A stretch of 64,000 bases of DNA from Chrysoporthe austroafricana (GCA_001051155.2 JYIP02000001.1:3224001-3288000); one strand, 5' to 3'. Numbered from the stretch's first letter, positions 44,941-56,480 are shown. Made by a program: numbers and translations. The notes: a model not told the origin generated them from the letters alone.

Positions 44941-47352
44941 ATGATATCTCCTCGTCACGTCGGCCTCTCTGTGCCACTCCTCTTTCTCGTTACTGTCCCT
45001 GGTCTAGCACAGAATACAACGAATACTACGACCAGCTTTGATCCTCTAGCCTATGTTGACCCTCTGATCGGTTCCACCAACGGCGGCAACGTCTTCGCGG
45101 GCGCCTCTCTTCCGTACGGGCTCGCGAAGGCAGTCGCAGACGTCAACGGGGAGAACACGGGCGGCTTCGCGACGGACGGGAGCAACGTCACCGGCTTCAG
45201 CTCCGTGCACGACTCCGGGACCGGCGGCAACCCGAGCCTGGGCAACTTCCCCCTGTTCCCGCAGCTATGCCCCGACGACGCCGATGTGGACAGCTGCAGC
45301 TTTCGGATCGGGGACCGGGCGGTGCCATACGTGAACAGCAGTGTGGTTGCGCGCCCGGGCTACTTTGCGGTGCAGCTGGCGTCGGGCATCTCGGCGGAGA
45401 TGACGGTGGCGGAGAAGACCGCGCTGTACCGGTTCCAGTTCCCAGCTGGAGGGGGTGGGAATGCCAGCAACGGGACGCACCCGCTCGTGCTGCTTGATCT
45501 GACGGACCTCTGGCAGAGCAGGCAGAACGCGACGATCAGTGTCGATGCAGACACAGGCCGGATGACTGGCAACGGGACATTCCTGCCGAGCTTTGGGGCA
45601 GGATACTACCAGCTGTTTTTCTGCGTCGACTTCTTCGGGGTGGACATCTACGAGACTGGCGTCTGGGTCAACAACCGCGCAGGCTCCGAGCCCAAGGAGA
45701 TGTTCGTCACCAGGGGCTTCAACCTGTTCTACCTCGAGGCCGGCGGTTTCGTGAGGTTCTCGTCTCCCACAGACAGTGAGGTCCTGGCGAGAATGGGCAT
45801 GAGCTTCGTCAGCTCAGACCAGGCATGCAGCAACGCCGAGAACGACATTCCACACCCGGATAGGGACTTTGATACGCTGGTCGGAGCAGCACAGGATGCC
45901 TGGAGGGACAAGCTGAGCCCAGTGGCGATAACTCCTGGAGGAGCCGACGACAATCTTCAGACGAGCTTCTGGAGCGGACTGTACCGTGCGATGATGTCGC
46001 CCCAGAACTACACCGGCGAGAACCCGAAGTGGGACAGTGGCATTCCATACTTCGACTCCTACTACTGCATCTGGGACTCCTTCCGGGTGCAGCACCCCCT
46101 GCTGACGATCATCGATCCCTCCGCCCAGACGCAGATGGTGAACTCGCTCCTCGATATTTACCAGCACGAGGGCTGGCTCCCGGACTGCCACATGTCCTTC
46201 TGCAACGGCTGGACGCAGGGCGGGAGCAACGCGGACAACGTACTCGTCGATGCATACGTCAAGAACCTCTCCACGAGCATCGACTGGAACCTGGCGCTGG
46301 AGGCCATCGTCAACGACGCCGAGAACGAGCCCCTCGAGTGGTCGAAGCACGGGCGAGGCGGGCTCACGAGCTGGAAGAACCTCGACTACATACCCTATCT
46401 CGACTACGACCCGATCGGCTTCGGGACCAACTCGCGCAGCATCTCGCGCACGCTCGAGTACGCCTACAACGACTTCTGCCTCGCGACGCTCGCGCAGGGC
46501 TTGGGCCAGGCAGACCTGTACGCCAAGTACTTTGCGCGCAGCACGAACTGGCAGAACCTGTGGAGGGCGGACCAGACGTCCCTGATCAACGGCACCAACA
46601 CGGGCTTCACCGGGTTCTTCCAGCCCAAGTACCTCAACGGGACGTGGGGGTTCCAGGACCCGATCGCCTGCTCGAACCTCGCCTCCTTCTGCTCGCTGAC
46701 CACGAACCCTTCCGAGACGTTCGAGGCGAGCATCTGGCAGTACCAGTTCCTCGTGCCCCAGGACGTGGCCGCGATCATCTCGCTCATGGGCGGCGATGAC
46801 GCCTTCGTCTCCAGGCTGGACTTCTTCCACACCTCGGGACTCGCCGACATCTCCAACGAGCCCGTCTTCCTGACCGTGTACTTGTACCACTACGCCGGCC
46901 GGCCCGGCTTGTCCGCCAGCAGGATCCATACGTACGTCCCGGGCTCTTTCAACGACACGGATTCCGGGCTGCCGGGGAACGACGACAGCGGTGCGATGGG
47001 CTCGTTCCTCTTCTTCAGCATGATCGGCCTGTTCCCCGTGGCCGGGCAGAACGTCTACCTGATCTCGGCGCCGTTCTTCGAGAGCGTGAGCATCACGCAC
47101 CCTCTGACGGGGAAGACGGCGACGACGAGGGTCGTGGCAGGCTGGGACGCTGCCTACCAGAGTATCTACATACAGAACGTCACGGTGAACGGGCAGCCGT
47201 GGACGAAGAGCTGGATTGGGCATGAATTCTTCACCGAGGGATGGACGATGGAGCTGACGCTGGGGACGACCGAGTCTGCTTCGTGGGGCACGGCAGATGC
47301 CGATCGCCCGCCGAGCTATTCTGCTTCCTCTTCGAGGTCGATGGGCTTGTAG
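44941..47352 (+). CDS. GH92 secreted exo-alpha-mannosidase
   Basis: Single exon, 803 aa from the ATG at 44941, chosen because it begins a good signal peptide (SVPLLFLVTVPGLAQ); a further in-frame ATG at 44911 would bury that signal. Family hallmarks in order: YVDPLIGSTNGGNVFAG, GFSSVHDSGTGG, SYYCIWDSFR..HPL, PDCHMSFCNGWTQGGSNAD, LEYAYNDFC, EASIWQYQFLVPQD and GNDDSGAMGSFLFFSMIG, which carries the acidic catalytic region. Many N-glycosylation sites agree with secretion. GH92 enzymes are calcium-dependent inverting exo-mannosidases, commonly alpha-1,2, that trim N-glycans and mannans. It is the last of four plus-strand genes with GH76 and two permeases. Confidence 0.94.
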   Translation: MISPRHVGLSVPLLFLVTVPGLAQNTTNTTTSFDPLAYVDPLIGSTNGGNVFAGASLPYGLAKAVADVNGENTGGFATDGSNVTGFSSVHDSGTGGNPSLGNFPLFPQLCPDDADVDSCSFRIGDRAVPYVNSSVVARPGYFAVQLASGISAEMTVAEKTALYRFQFPAGGGGNASNGTHPLVLLDLTDLWQSRQNATISVDADTGRMTGNGTFLPSFGAGYYQLFFCVDFFGVDIYETGVWVNNRAGSEPKEMFVTRGFNLFYLEAGGFVRFSSPTDSEVLARMGMSFVSSDQACSNAENDIPHPDRDFDTLVGAAQDAWRDKLSPVAITPGGADDNLQTSFWSGLYRAMMSPQNYTGENPKWDSGIPYFDSYYCIWDSFRVQHPLLTIIDPSAQTQMVNSLLDIYQHEGWLPDCHMSFCNGWTQGGSNADNVLVDAYVKNLSTSIDWNLALEAIVNDAENEPLEWSKHGRGGLTSWKNLDYIPYLDYDPIGFGTNSRSISRTLEYAYNDFCLATLAQGLGQADLYAKYFARSTNWQNLWRADQTSLINGTNTGFTGFFQPKYLNGTWGFQDPIACSNLASFCSLTTNPSETFEASIWQYQFLVPQDVAAIISLMGGDDAFVSRLDFFHTSGLADISNEPVFLTVYLYHYAGRPGLSASRIHTYVPGSFNDTDSGLPGNDDSGAMGSFLFFSMIGLFPVAGQNVYLISAPFFESVSITHPLTGKTATTRVVAGWDAAYQSIYIQNVTVNGQPWTKSWIGHEFFTEGWTMELTLGTTESASWGTADADRPPSYSASSSRSMGL

Positions 47353-47806
47353 CACAATCGATGTCGATAGTTGCATAAACATTTAGCGCCCCAGACCGAA
47401 GACAGGGCGTCGGCAATAAGGTCACCCGGGAGTGACCAGCTGGCCCGAAAGGGAATATAACAGGAGTTTGCGCTCGGCCGTGACAATCATGCCGTAGTCA
47501 CATACCCCATATGCCGGAAATGCTCAAGGGAAACGGCATGCGAAGACTGAAGCTCGAATTTGGAGCTCCGGCCTCATCGACGGTCGTATGCTTGCTGCCT
47601 CTTGCAGGCCAATCCTTTCCTGGTATCAAGACCTTCCCACCTCGTTAAACCCTTATATACAGAAGCGCTGCCAAGACGAATACGAGAAACGGAAAGTAAA
47701 AGCCAGCTGCGCTCCGCAGCCGACGAGTAGTCTGAAATGCCCCGAGGCGTGAATCGAAAGACACCCCAGCCCCACGCCGCCCAATCCGATGCTTTGATAG
47801 TTTTTT
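47353..47806. other. Gap between convergent GH92 and four-TM genes
   Basis: 454 nt of 3' flanks, with a T-run just beside the stop of the minus-strand gene; no gene seen. Confidence 0.5.
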
Positions 47807-49215
47807 TTATTGATACGTCCCGCCATCCTTCATGTCCTGCGCCCTCGTCTCACCCTTAACATAGTCGCTTAGTCGTATCTCGTTACTCTCAGACCCGTGC
47901 CCGTCCATCGTGCACTGATTGCCTGGCGAGTAGGGAGGCAGCTGGCTGTTGTGGGGTGCATAGTGACCGCTATACCGCGAGCCGTCGGATACCATGGCCA
48001 GGTTGGCGGCGTGCTCCTCGCTCGACTCGTCGAGCAGACTAGGGTCGAGTGGTATTGATGACATCTGCGCAATCGTCGATGGGCCCGCTGGCGGACTCGC
48101 CTGGGGTGCCTGGTGGTAGTGCGAGGAACTGGAAGACGCTTCCGGGATTGACGGAAGGCCGGCGCCCATGACCCTGGATGATGAAGGCACAGGTGCCATC
48201 GGCAAGGGTGACCGGCCTAAGGACGCCAGAATGGACGCCTCTATCGACGCCTCCTCGTCACGGGTGAACTTTGGCATGGCTGCTGGCGGGCCCGACGCCC
48301 GCGCCGGCGAGTGCGGCTGCGATCGGAGTTCCTGTTCCTGGACCTTGAGCTCCAGCTTGAGAATCTCCTCCCTCTCGTCCAAGAGATACTGAATCTCGCT
48401 GTTGCGGGTGTAGTTAATGTCACAGATGCGCATGACGGACAGTATTATTGTGATTATAAAAGTAAGGCTGTGGGCCGTCTCTGTCAGTTGCTGGGAGAAG
48501 CCGGAGGTGATGTGAAGTAGATACCTACATCGTAAGGACTGTGCAGAAGAAGAAACCGCGCTCCATGCTGCAGTATTTATCCAGCTCTCCTCGATGACCA
48601 TCCTGTTCGTTGCTGAAACGAATCGTGCTATAGCCGCGGGCGGTAGTGTCCGGCTTATCCCCCTTCGACCCTAAATACCGGCGAACAGCGTCAGAACAGT
48701 TCCATGACTGCGGTTGATGGGGACCAGGATCATACAGATAGACGTCGTGAGGCCTGAGCAATTCGACGGAAGGCCACTGAAGGACAGTAGAGACATGATG
48801 GTGATGTCGACGAAGCAGAACACCACATCCAGACATACAGTGCAGACCAGGAAGGCCGTCACCCTAGATCGCTGACGGGTGTGTATTATTAACAACGAGA
48901 GCGTTGCGTATACGAACACGGAGGCGGCCTAGCATGAGAATTAGAACGTGATGAGATATAAATGCCTCCCATATCCACTCTGAGCAGGAGCCAGGAGGGC
49001 TGAGGCGTTGGCAGATCATGGCGAGGCTGGCGAAGTGCCGCAGATGAATTCCCGATACGTACCAGGATTTCTACTATCAGTATGGTGACTGAAGGGCCCA
49101 GCTTATTGGCGTAGAGGTAGTAAGTGAGCCAGCCGTTCATGGCCCCTGGGATGAAAGCTGCCAGGAGCTGGAACATCCGCAACAGCACGAGGCATGTTGA
49201 GAGCCTTCGGCCCAT
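47807..49215 (-). CDS. Four-TM membrane protein, MARVEL-like (paralog A)
   Basis: Exons 49215-49063, 48928-48736, 48670-48529 and 48467-47807 (introns of 133, 65 and 61 nt; phases 0, 1, 2) give 382 aa. Four hydrophobic helices: RMFQLLAAFIPGAM, a second spanning the first intron (SVFVYATLSLLII), a third at AFLVCTVCLDVVF, a fourth LTFIITIILSVMRI. The extracytosolic loop between the last two has cysteines (LPSNCSGLT, ELDKYCSM). A helical segment (YLLDEREEILKLELKVQEQ) and a Ser/Pro-rich tail follow. The layout resembles fungal MARVEL-type proteins, but I do not assign a family with certainty. A clear paralog lies 2.2 kb away in divergent orientation (51445-52878). Confidence 0.8.
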
Positions 49216-51444
49216 CTTCAGAGACAGGCGACCTCGCCGGTGGGCATGGGATAGACCTTTCGAGACGACGGCGAAGGAGGACCGGGCGAAGGCCAAAACG
49301 ACAGAAGACGGGAAAGAGGGGAGAGGAGAGGGCGATGAGACGGCCGAGCTGAAGGACGGGAGGCCGGTTTTTTACTAGATGCATACACAGCCAGAGGCAG
49401 TGTTACCTCACAGCTGGACGAGCTGGAGAGCGTGGGGTGGTGTGCAGGAGGATTCCGAAGGTTGTGTCTCTGCCGTGCTAGTGTGGAGGAGAGACCTGCA
49501 GCTTGCAGCGTCCAACAGGGACAGCCGACATGGTGCCGCAAGCACAAGCGAGGCTAGACACTGCATACTCGGTGATATCAAGGCGCCTGCTGGGACTCCA
49601 GGTGCACCAACCGGACCGCTATGGTAGCCAGGCTGTGGTTGGTGAAGAGGTCACATCGGACAAGGGGGCCGCATTCGGGGGCCGTAGAGGGTTTGACAGC
49701 AGTCATGCGCGTTGGGCTTGGCCTAGCAAAGCCGAGCCTAAGGGAATATGCAAGTGGGGATGTTCCAGGCCTGCGATCTTTCATCATCTTACTCGCGAGG
49801 TCGCGTATGGTACGGCCCTTGTGGCGCTATGGATGCCATCGCCGATCATGAGAGGGCCCAGACAGAACGTCTATGGCTGTGACGATATGGCAGCTTGCCC
49901 AGAGCCGGCGGGACCTGTGGACCCCCGCGCAGAACTGACTGCCCTCCTGCTGCTCAATTTCCTCGTGGCGTCCGAGGCTCATGTCGGAAGAAATCAAGAC
50001 AAGACGCAAGGAACTGGGGCTCCCGCGGACGATTATGGACCAATCTTCGACGGATGATGGCCATGGACAAGTGGCCACGAAAATGAAGACCCCAGAGACC
50101 TTCCATGAGGAGCAAGCGCCGAAGTACCGATACCAGAGACGACCCATCCTGGGCGCATCTCCTCTCAAGGCTAACGAACTTGAGAAGTAGAGGGTGACCA
50201 CTGAGCCCACCCGCTCGAATCGACCGGCAGAGTACGTTGGGACCTCAGCCAGTTGATGGACCCTTCCAGTGTGACAACGGCACTAGTCGGGATAGAAACT
50301 TGCGAGTATGTCAAGGATCACGAACAGGCCAGCCGGGCTATGGGGCCATGCGCCTGGTGAGAAGCACTGTGGGCGCCCTCAGCCCAGCCCGACAGCCGCA
50401 GCCTCGTCCGGCCGGCGCCCAGCGGTCAGATGCCAGCGCAAAGCCTCAACTCAACTTTAACTTAATCGCTGCGCAATATCACGTCAGACGCTTGTCACTC
50501 GTAAAGAAGAGAAAGGACGCGTCATCGGCAGGCGGCGGGGTCTCAGATGCGAACAGCCACATCGGGCCTGAGCTGATGTCGGCCGTGGGGGTTTTGAAAC
50601 GAGAGGCGCACACACATCACGGGCGGCCTGTGTCGTCGTTGGCGACTTGCGAGGAGAGAGGCGTTCGGTGTAGCACCTTGGAAGCCAGGCGCGGTTGGAA
50701 GTGGGTAAACGTCGGCCGAGGGGACAGGCTTCGGGGGTCGGGAATTGAAAAGCAGGACGACGCCCCACCCTCGGGCGTGGGTTGTGCAGTGATCCCTTGC
50801 AGACGCGCCCGTGGGTCGACCCGGCTGACCCGGACGTTGTCTCCTCCACAGATTCCGTCCTGCTCGGGTTGGCGGTGGCTGTGAAGATCGCCTAGCACCG
50901 TTGTGAGCCTAGTGGCATAGACGAGCCCGTGCCAAGTAGGCAACAGCCAAAGTGGTTCGCTGTCACAGGATGAAGCGCCCCAGGTTGTGACTGTAAGTTT
51001 ATAGTCTTGCTGGGCTTGGGATGCCTCATCCGAGAGGCCACTCTGTCCTGAGAAAGGCTGGACCAACCCCTCTCCCACTCAGACAGACAACGAGCACCGA
51101 GCCAAGAGCGCCCCTCTCTAGGCTGCCTGTGACATTGAACACACTCACACACAACCTCCTCATGCTCGCCACCAGGTGAGTGACGTGCATCTTGGCTATC
51201 TCACCTTCCTGATATCGAAGGCGCCAGCTGCGAGGGCCACCTCTCGCTGTCCATCCCGGCCGAGGAGAGGGACACGCTCGGCCCACTCCACCTCGCCTCG
51301 AGGTCACAGGTCTTGCCTTTGCTGCTGCCTCGATCCCGTCCTCAGGTTACCGTCGTGCGATCACGACTGCTGTACGGACCACCCGCCAGGTTGTACCCGG
51401 TCCCACTGGCCAGGAGCTTGACTGGCCCGGCCCAGGCAGAGACC
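49216..51444. promoter_or_regulatory. Intergenic region between divergent four-TM paralogs
   Basis: 2.2 kb between the two start codons. The longest frames (184 and 215 codons) begin with alternative codons or lack any family signal, so I call none. It should hold both promoters. Confidence 0.5.
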
Positions 51445-52878
51445 ATGGATGAGAAGCTGCTGCCGCAGACGAGGAGGTTCAGTGCCGTCGGCTTCAGTCT
51501 GACGGCCATCCGGATCTGGCAGTGGAGCTCGTCATTCTTCGTCTATGCCTCCTTCGGCCTCCTCTACCACCACATCCAGCGGAACCGGCTCGGAGAGAAT
51601 GGCCGAATGAAAACTGTTGAATTTCTGGTACGGAATGCTCCTCTCCCTGCTCATCCTGTGTCCTCGTCCGCCCTCCCGGGACTTGGACCCTCATATTAGC
51701 GACTTGAGCCTCAATGCTGATCAGGCCTGACGCTCTAGGGCCTTGGGTCTTTCGTCTACACCACCATCGTCGTCTGCAGCGTTCACGGCCTGAAGACCCT
51801 GGGCCTACAGAGATGGCGCGTCTTCGCCATCGTCTCCCTGCTGGGTGACCTGGCAATGATGGGCATCTACCTCGTTAAGATCACCATCCTCTCCTTCAGT
51901 GGCCTCCCGGCCGACTGCCACGGTCTCACAAGAGACAACTGTGCGTGTAGTCTCCCTTCCGAGGTCCACTCTTCGGGCTGCATCAGGGCCATGCATGGGT
52001 TCCGAGCGGCATCGAGCCGAAACCGAGAGAGTTTGGCAGCTGACGGGACCGCCTGCAGACAATGGTAGCGACCTGATCCGTCAACCAACAGACGGGTACA
52101 ACACCATCCGCTTCGGGTCGTGGTCCACGGCCACGACCGGCGAGCTCGACCGCTTATGTACCTTCCCCAGGACCGTCTACGGCCTGTCCGTAGTTGCCAT
52201 GTGAGGCGAAACCCATATTCACATGCCAGATGCTCCCAAGCTGACGCGCTTAAAAGCTTCTCGTATACCTTCTCGATTCTACTCTCGGTGCTGTATGTCC
52301 AGCAGGACAGGCACGAAAGTGTCGACGACAGCGAGAAGGCCAGCCAACAGCCGAGCGGTGGGCCTGGGCCCAGCCCTAGCCTTGGGCACGCCGGAGATCG
52401 TATGCATGCACCGTCGATCCTGGACCTGGAGATCGTAGACCCCAGACCTCCCTCGCCGGGCAGTAGCTCAGACCGAGTCCCTTCTCGGTCGTCGTCGCCG
52501 CCGCAAGGGTCGAGCCGCTCCACCAGGAGCAGCCGAGCGCCGAGCACCAGTTCGCAAACCCTGTCGGTGGCATCCGAGGACGCCTCAAGCTGGGCCGTGA
52601 CCACACTGGTCAGCGATAGCGACTCCGTAGTCTCAGTGACGTCCATCGCCTCGGGCGGGACCCTCCCCCCACGACCTCTTCCAGGGTCCTCGGCCCCACC
52701 GCAGAGGAGGTGGTCGACGTCGACCAGCTCGTCGTACAACGCGGACGCATTTCTAGTGACTGACGGGTTTCGTTCCGCGAGCGACCCACCTGCGTATTCC
52801 AGCCGGCCTGGGAGTCTGTACCAGGAGCCGATGAAATACGATGCGAGCCTGGGTATGCCCGGCACGCCGCAGCCATGA
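51445..52878 (+). CDS. Four-TM membrane protein, MARVEL-like (paralog B)
   Basis: Exons 51445-51627, 51739-51940, 52059-52200 and 52257-52878 (introns of 111, 118 and 56 nt; phases 0, 1, 2) give 382 aa, the same length as paralog A. The start ACCATGG has a strong context. Helices: IWQWSSSFFVYASFGLLY, SFVYTTIVVCSVHGL, VFAIVSLLGDLAMMGIYL and SYTFSILLSVLYV. Shared with paralog A: an intron after E-(F/I)-L, the segment SFSGLP(A/S)xC-GLT, TIRF, GELDxxC, and a third exon of exactly 142 nt in both. The C-terminal tail is Ser/Pro-rich and not conserved. Function unknown; likely a plasma-membrane or septum-associated tetraspan protein by analogy only. Confidence 0.8.
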
Positions 52879-53292
52879 GTGCTCTGATTGGGAGCAAGGG
52901 AGACCATGACCCCCCGCGCTGAGACCCTGCTTGAATGTTGTTGCTGGCGACTGATGAAGCCGACGAAGTCGGACGACGGACGAGATAACGAGACATGTAA
53001 TTGCGGGATCCGCGGAGGCTGCTGGCACCCGCGGACCGGCGCTGCTGGCGCTGCTTAAGCAAGCAATGTCCATTAATGTATAATTTGATGTTGTAGTGCT
53101 GCGGGACTCGGTGAGAATGATCAAACTGGAAACTGTTACGTCTTGCTTGAAGTGGGCCAGATAGCGGAAGGTGAGAGATCACCATGTACTGGAGGCACGT
53201 CTTCCAAACAAGCACAGCACGCCTGGCAGAGGCCCCTCCACCGTGACATCGCAGTTGATGCTCTAGGAACCGCTTGCCACCTTCTTGTCTTC
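52879..53292. other. Gap between convergent paralog B and EFM7
   Basis: 414 nt of 3' flanks; nothing recognised. Confidence 0.5.
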
Positions 53293-54165
53293 TCATTTCG
53301 CGAGTTCTGCTTCCGGCCACCGCACGACCCACCCCGTACACGTCTTCCTGATCTCCTCGTCGCCCGGATCGTCCTCGAACATCGGCCGCTCCATCACCCT
53401 CTCCAGGATCTTGTCCACCACGAACCCCCTCTCCCGCGCGAGGTCGAAGAACGCCAGGTCCTTGTGCTGTAGCCACGGCCTGTAGCTCGTGAAGAAGACG
53501 AACGCCTTGCTCTCCGCCGTCTTCTTCAGCGTGTCGCGGATCGTGTCGAGCAGCTTGCCGTGCTCCGAGTGCCGGAACAACAGGTCCGCCAGGATGAGGA
53601 CGTCGAACCTCGCGTCGCCGGCGGGCAGCTCGGCGAGGAGAGGCCGCGGGTCGGCGCCCCAGACGAAGCCCTTGGCAGTGACGACGTCCTGGTCGCGGTG
53701 GAACTCGTCCCCGCCGTCCGCCCGGCTCTCCTCGCTACCCGCAGCGGCGCCACCCCCGCCTTCGACGGCCTGCCGCGGCCGCCGGGGGATCAGCTCGCAC
53801 CCGTCCACGTTCTTCCACATCGTCTCGACGATGGCGACGTCAGGGTAGTCGGTGATGACGACCCGCCTCGCGCCCAGCACCGCGGCCACGATGCTGGGCA
53901 GGCCCGCGCCGGCGCCCAGCTCGAGGACCGTCCGGCCCTCGACCTCGCCCGGGTTCGCCTCGAACCAGTCCGAGATCACGCGCGAGCCGTTCCACAGGTG
54001 GTGTGCCTCGGTCGGGCTGTAGCCGACCAGGTGCAGGGTGATGGTCTGGCCCGATCGCGTGGTGTAGGTCTGTGTTGTGGGCGGCGGCGTAGGCGGGTAG
54101 TAGTCCTCGGGGTCGTCGAACATGTTGCCGTGGGTTTCGACCTCTTCGCTGTCGGACCCAGACAT
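53293..54165 (-). CDS. EFM7: EFM7/NNT1-type protein lysine and N-terminal methyltransferase
   Basis: Single exon, 290 aa, ATG at 54165. The N-terminus (MFDDPEDYYPPTPPPT) and GYSPTEAHHLWNGSRVISD are hallmarks of the yeast Efm7 group. Motif I is at residues 79-90 (TVLELGAGAGLP), followed by VITDYPD and FDVLILADLLFRHSEH, the region of the methyltransferase family-16 D/E-x-x-Y/F motif. In yeast, Efm7 methylates the N-terminus and Lys3 of elongation factor eEF1A in the cytosol. A Gly/Ala-rich insertion (EGGGGAAAGSEE) in the middle is longer than in yeast and is likely a surface loop. Confidence 0.92.
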   Translation of the reverse strand: MSGSDSEEVETHGNMFDDPEDYYPPTPPPTTQTYTTRSGQTITLHLVGYSPTEAHHLWNGSRVISDWFEANPGEVEGRTVLELGAGAGLPSIVAAVLGARRVVITDYPDVAIVETMWKNVDGCELIPRRPRQAVEGGGGAAAGSEESRADGGDEFHRDQDVVTAKGFVWGADPRPLLAELPAGDARFDVLILADLLFRHSEHGKLLDTIRDTLKKTAESKAFVFFTSYRPWLQHKDLAFFDLARERGFVVDKILERVMERPMFEDDPGDEEIRKTCTGWVVRWPEAELAK

Positions 54166-54789
54166 CTTGTATGTGCTGTTTTGTGAGGTTGAGGTCGGCT
54201 AGCTGGTGAGTCTGCTTTGGTGAGGCGCTGAGTGCGTCTGTCTTGTAGGTCCTCACAGCGTAGGCAAATAATCGTAAATAAGAGAGGCAGGATCAGCTCG
54301 ATAAAATATGGCTGGAAAGAAAATGTATTTGAGTCTCGGGATGTCATAGATTTTCATGAATTTCAGGGATCAATGTTGATATTAATGGAGGAAACCGCCG
54401 CTCAGAAATTTTTGAAGCCGTCTGAGAAGCCGTCATTCATGTGACAGGGGTCCTCAACTCCACAGCTTCGCAACTTCGTGAGGCTCTTTCAACATGCCTG
54501 GATTTCTGGACTTGGCATCATATTACGATTATTTCCTGTCTCAATTATGGGGCCGTGGTTCCTCGCATCTTCGACCATTCCAGTGCTATTGGATGCGCCG
54601 ATGCTAGGGAATACAGTCTGTCGCCCCTGTCATGATGCAGTAAACGGCACAGGAATCGGGTATCTCATATATTCATCGTCCAAAGCATAGCAGCGCAACG
54701 TCATCCCACCATTGCCCAAATCTAACAAGCCTCGGCATAAATCTTGCATGTCCACCGGCAGCTGTTATAGATAGACGCGACTGTCCTAT
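54166..54789. other. Gap between EFM7 and IMPACT-domain gene
   Basis: Promoter of EFM7 and 3' flank of the IMPACT-domain gene (both minus strand). A+T rich; no gene seen. Confidence 0.5.
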
Positions 54790-56480
54790 TTAACTGGCCT
54801 TCCTCCTGAGATCGAGGATACTTTTCAGCCTCAGCGTCCCTTTGGCACCCCAGCCAGACGGTCCACTCTCTACCTCCGGCCGCACAGCGGTATACCAACC
54901 CCAAGCCCTCCTGTCCAGCTCTTGCGGGCCCAGCGTGTCAGCCCAGCTGTCGAACAGCAGCCGCAACGCACCAAGGAGCCGCCCTAGGTTTTCCTCCTTC
55001 TCGGCGTCCTGCGCCTTGATCGTCTTCTTCTTGGTAGGCGACGTGGCTGCACCGTCACCCTCTACCGGGGCGCTGGCGAAATTTCGTAGCAGGTAACTCC
55101 GTGCTGCCTCCGGCCAGTGGATGACAAGTCCGCCTGCGGACGCAGCAGCTTTAGTCTTGTCCCTCATAGCCTCCAGGTCAAGACCCCAAACAGCCTCTCC
55201 TCCCAGGCTGGCCTGGACGCCGGTCAGCCGAAGTCGTTCCGACAACGCGGAAGTGACGACGTTCCTCATGAGACGCCAGCGGTCCGGACCCAGCATGATG
55301 CCGCCGTACCATCTTGTCATGACGACAAGCGTATCAACGGTATTCGTCTCGCGCATCACCCGCAGCAAAAAGTCACCACCGCCGGCTTCCCCGTCGTCGT
55401 GGGATGCTTCGCGAACGCGCGTGCTGGTGGAGGATTCGGCAGGACGGATGCGGTATGCCCAGACATTATGAGTCGCCGACCTGAGATTAGGTTGAGCGTT
55501 AGACAGTGACTTGAGTAGATTTGGGCGTTGAGCAGGATCGGTGATTGCTATTGCATGGGCGATAAAGGTGGATTGTCTCATAGAGACCGAGACACTTTTC
55601 GACCAGGTTTTGGTAGAGGCAGGCTCGGCGGCTTTCGGCTGGGGAGCATCATCCTCGGCCTGCAGCGTCGACGTAGTAGATGCTGGTCCGGGCGCGCTCT
55701 CGACGCCTGCTTCCTGAGGTTGTTCTTCTTCCTCCTCTCCCTTCCATTCATACCCACCCCTCTTCAAGACCGCAACCTCACGACCCATGACCTTTATTCT
55801 AGGCTGTCCCTCGCCAAATCCCTCGTCGTCTGCGCTAGGCCCTTTCGCCAAACCGATGCTCACAGCCTTGGACCTCGAGTTCGCACTCACCACGGCCTGG
55901 GCGATCGACAGCCTGCTGGAAGGCGGCTGCTCGGGCATCGTGTGGCGGATCAGCTCAACAGCAAAGGCGAGGACCAGCGGGGCGCGGTTGGTCTGGATCG
56001 CTGTCTGCGCGATGCGGTCCTCGTCCGTCTCGAGGGGCAGCGCGAGGGAGGCCTCAAGTTGTTGCGGTGTCAGATCGGTGGGCCCGAGGAGAAAGCCGTC
56101 GCTCCCAGAATATTTGACCCTCTTGGCCTGGTCTTGCCCCGCCGACTCTCCAGTCTGGCGTTTGCCAGTCGCGGCTGTCGGCGAGGTCTGCATGCGCTTC
56201 AGGTGTGCCTTGCAGGCATTCTGAAGGGCACGCGCCGCCTTGCCCTCTTTGAGGGCGGACTCGACGGTCGGGAGGGGAGCGTCGGCTATCTGCTGGATAC
56301 TGGCTCGAGCATTAGAGAGGATCCTCTCCTCGGTGCAGGAGCATGCGCTGGTAGTGGCGAGACTGACCTGCGGAGGCTGACCGATTGCAGTGCCTTGATC
56401 TGTGCCATTGCATCCTTGATCGGCATCTTTCGAGCTGTCTGCAGCCGCAGAAGCTCCTGGAGATCCTGCTGTGTCGCCAT
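54790..56480 (-). CDS. IMPACT (UPF0029) domain protein
   Basis: Exons 56480-56368 and 56299-54790 (68-nt intron, GTCAGT...GCCAG) give 540 aa. The first exon encodes a small helical segment (DLQELLRLQTARKMPIKDAM). A disordered region follows. The Impact_N-type core starts near SVSMRQSTFIAHAIAI and continues with SATHNVWAYRI, then SHDDGEAGGGDFLLRVM and VVMTRWYGGIMLGPDRW, which are the signature elements of YIH1/IMPACT and YigZ proteins. A C-terminal segment closes the protein. Yih1/IMPACT binds Gcn1 and restrains Gcn2 in amino-acid starvation, but those proteins carry an RWD domain that I do not see here, so this is a separate IMPACT-domain subfamily. The ATG at 56480 is the first in frame. Confidence 0.88.

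Noticed and set aside
45814..47382. 522-codon open frame on the minus strand
   Set aside because: Antisense shadow of the GH92 exon; Arg/Val/Gly-rich texture typical of GC-rich antisense, and no family signal.
50237..50884. 215-codon plus-strand frame between the tetraspan paralogs
   Set aside because: Starts with TTG, low-complexity composition, no domain and overlapped by other unsupported frames.
35133..52878. Secondary-metabolite gene cluster
   Set aside because: Transporters and hydrolases are present, but no polyketide synthase, NRPS, terpene cyclase or pathway regulator is seen.
54790..56480. Assignment as YIH1 (Gcn2 regulator)
   Set aside because: The IMPACT core is present, but no N-terminal RWD domain is visible, so the specific name is not given.
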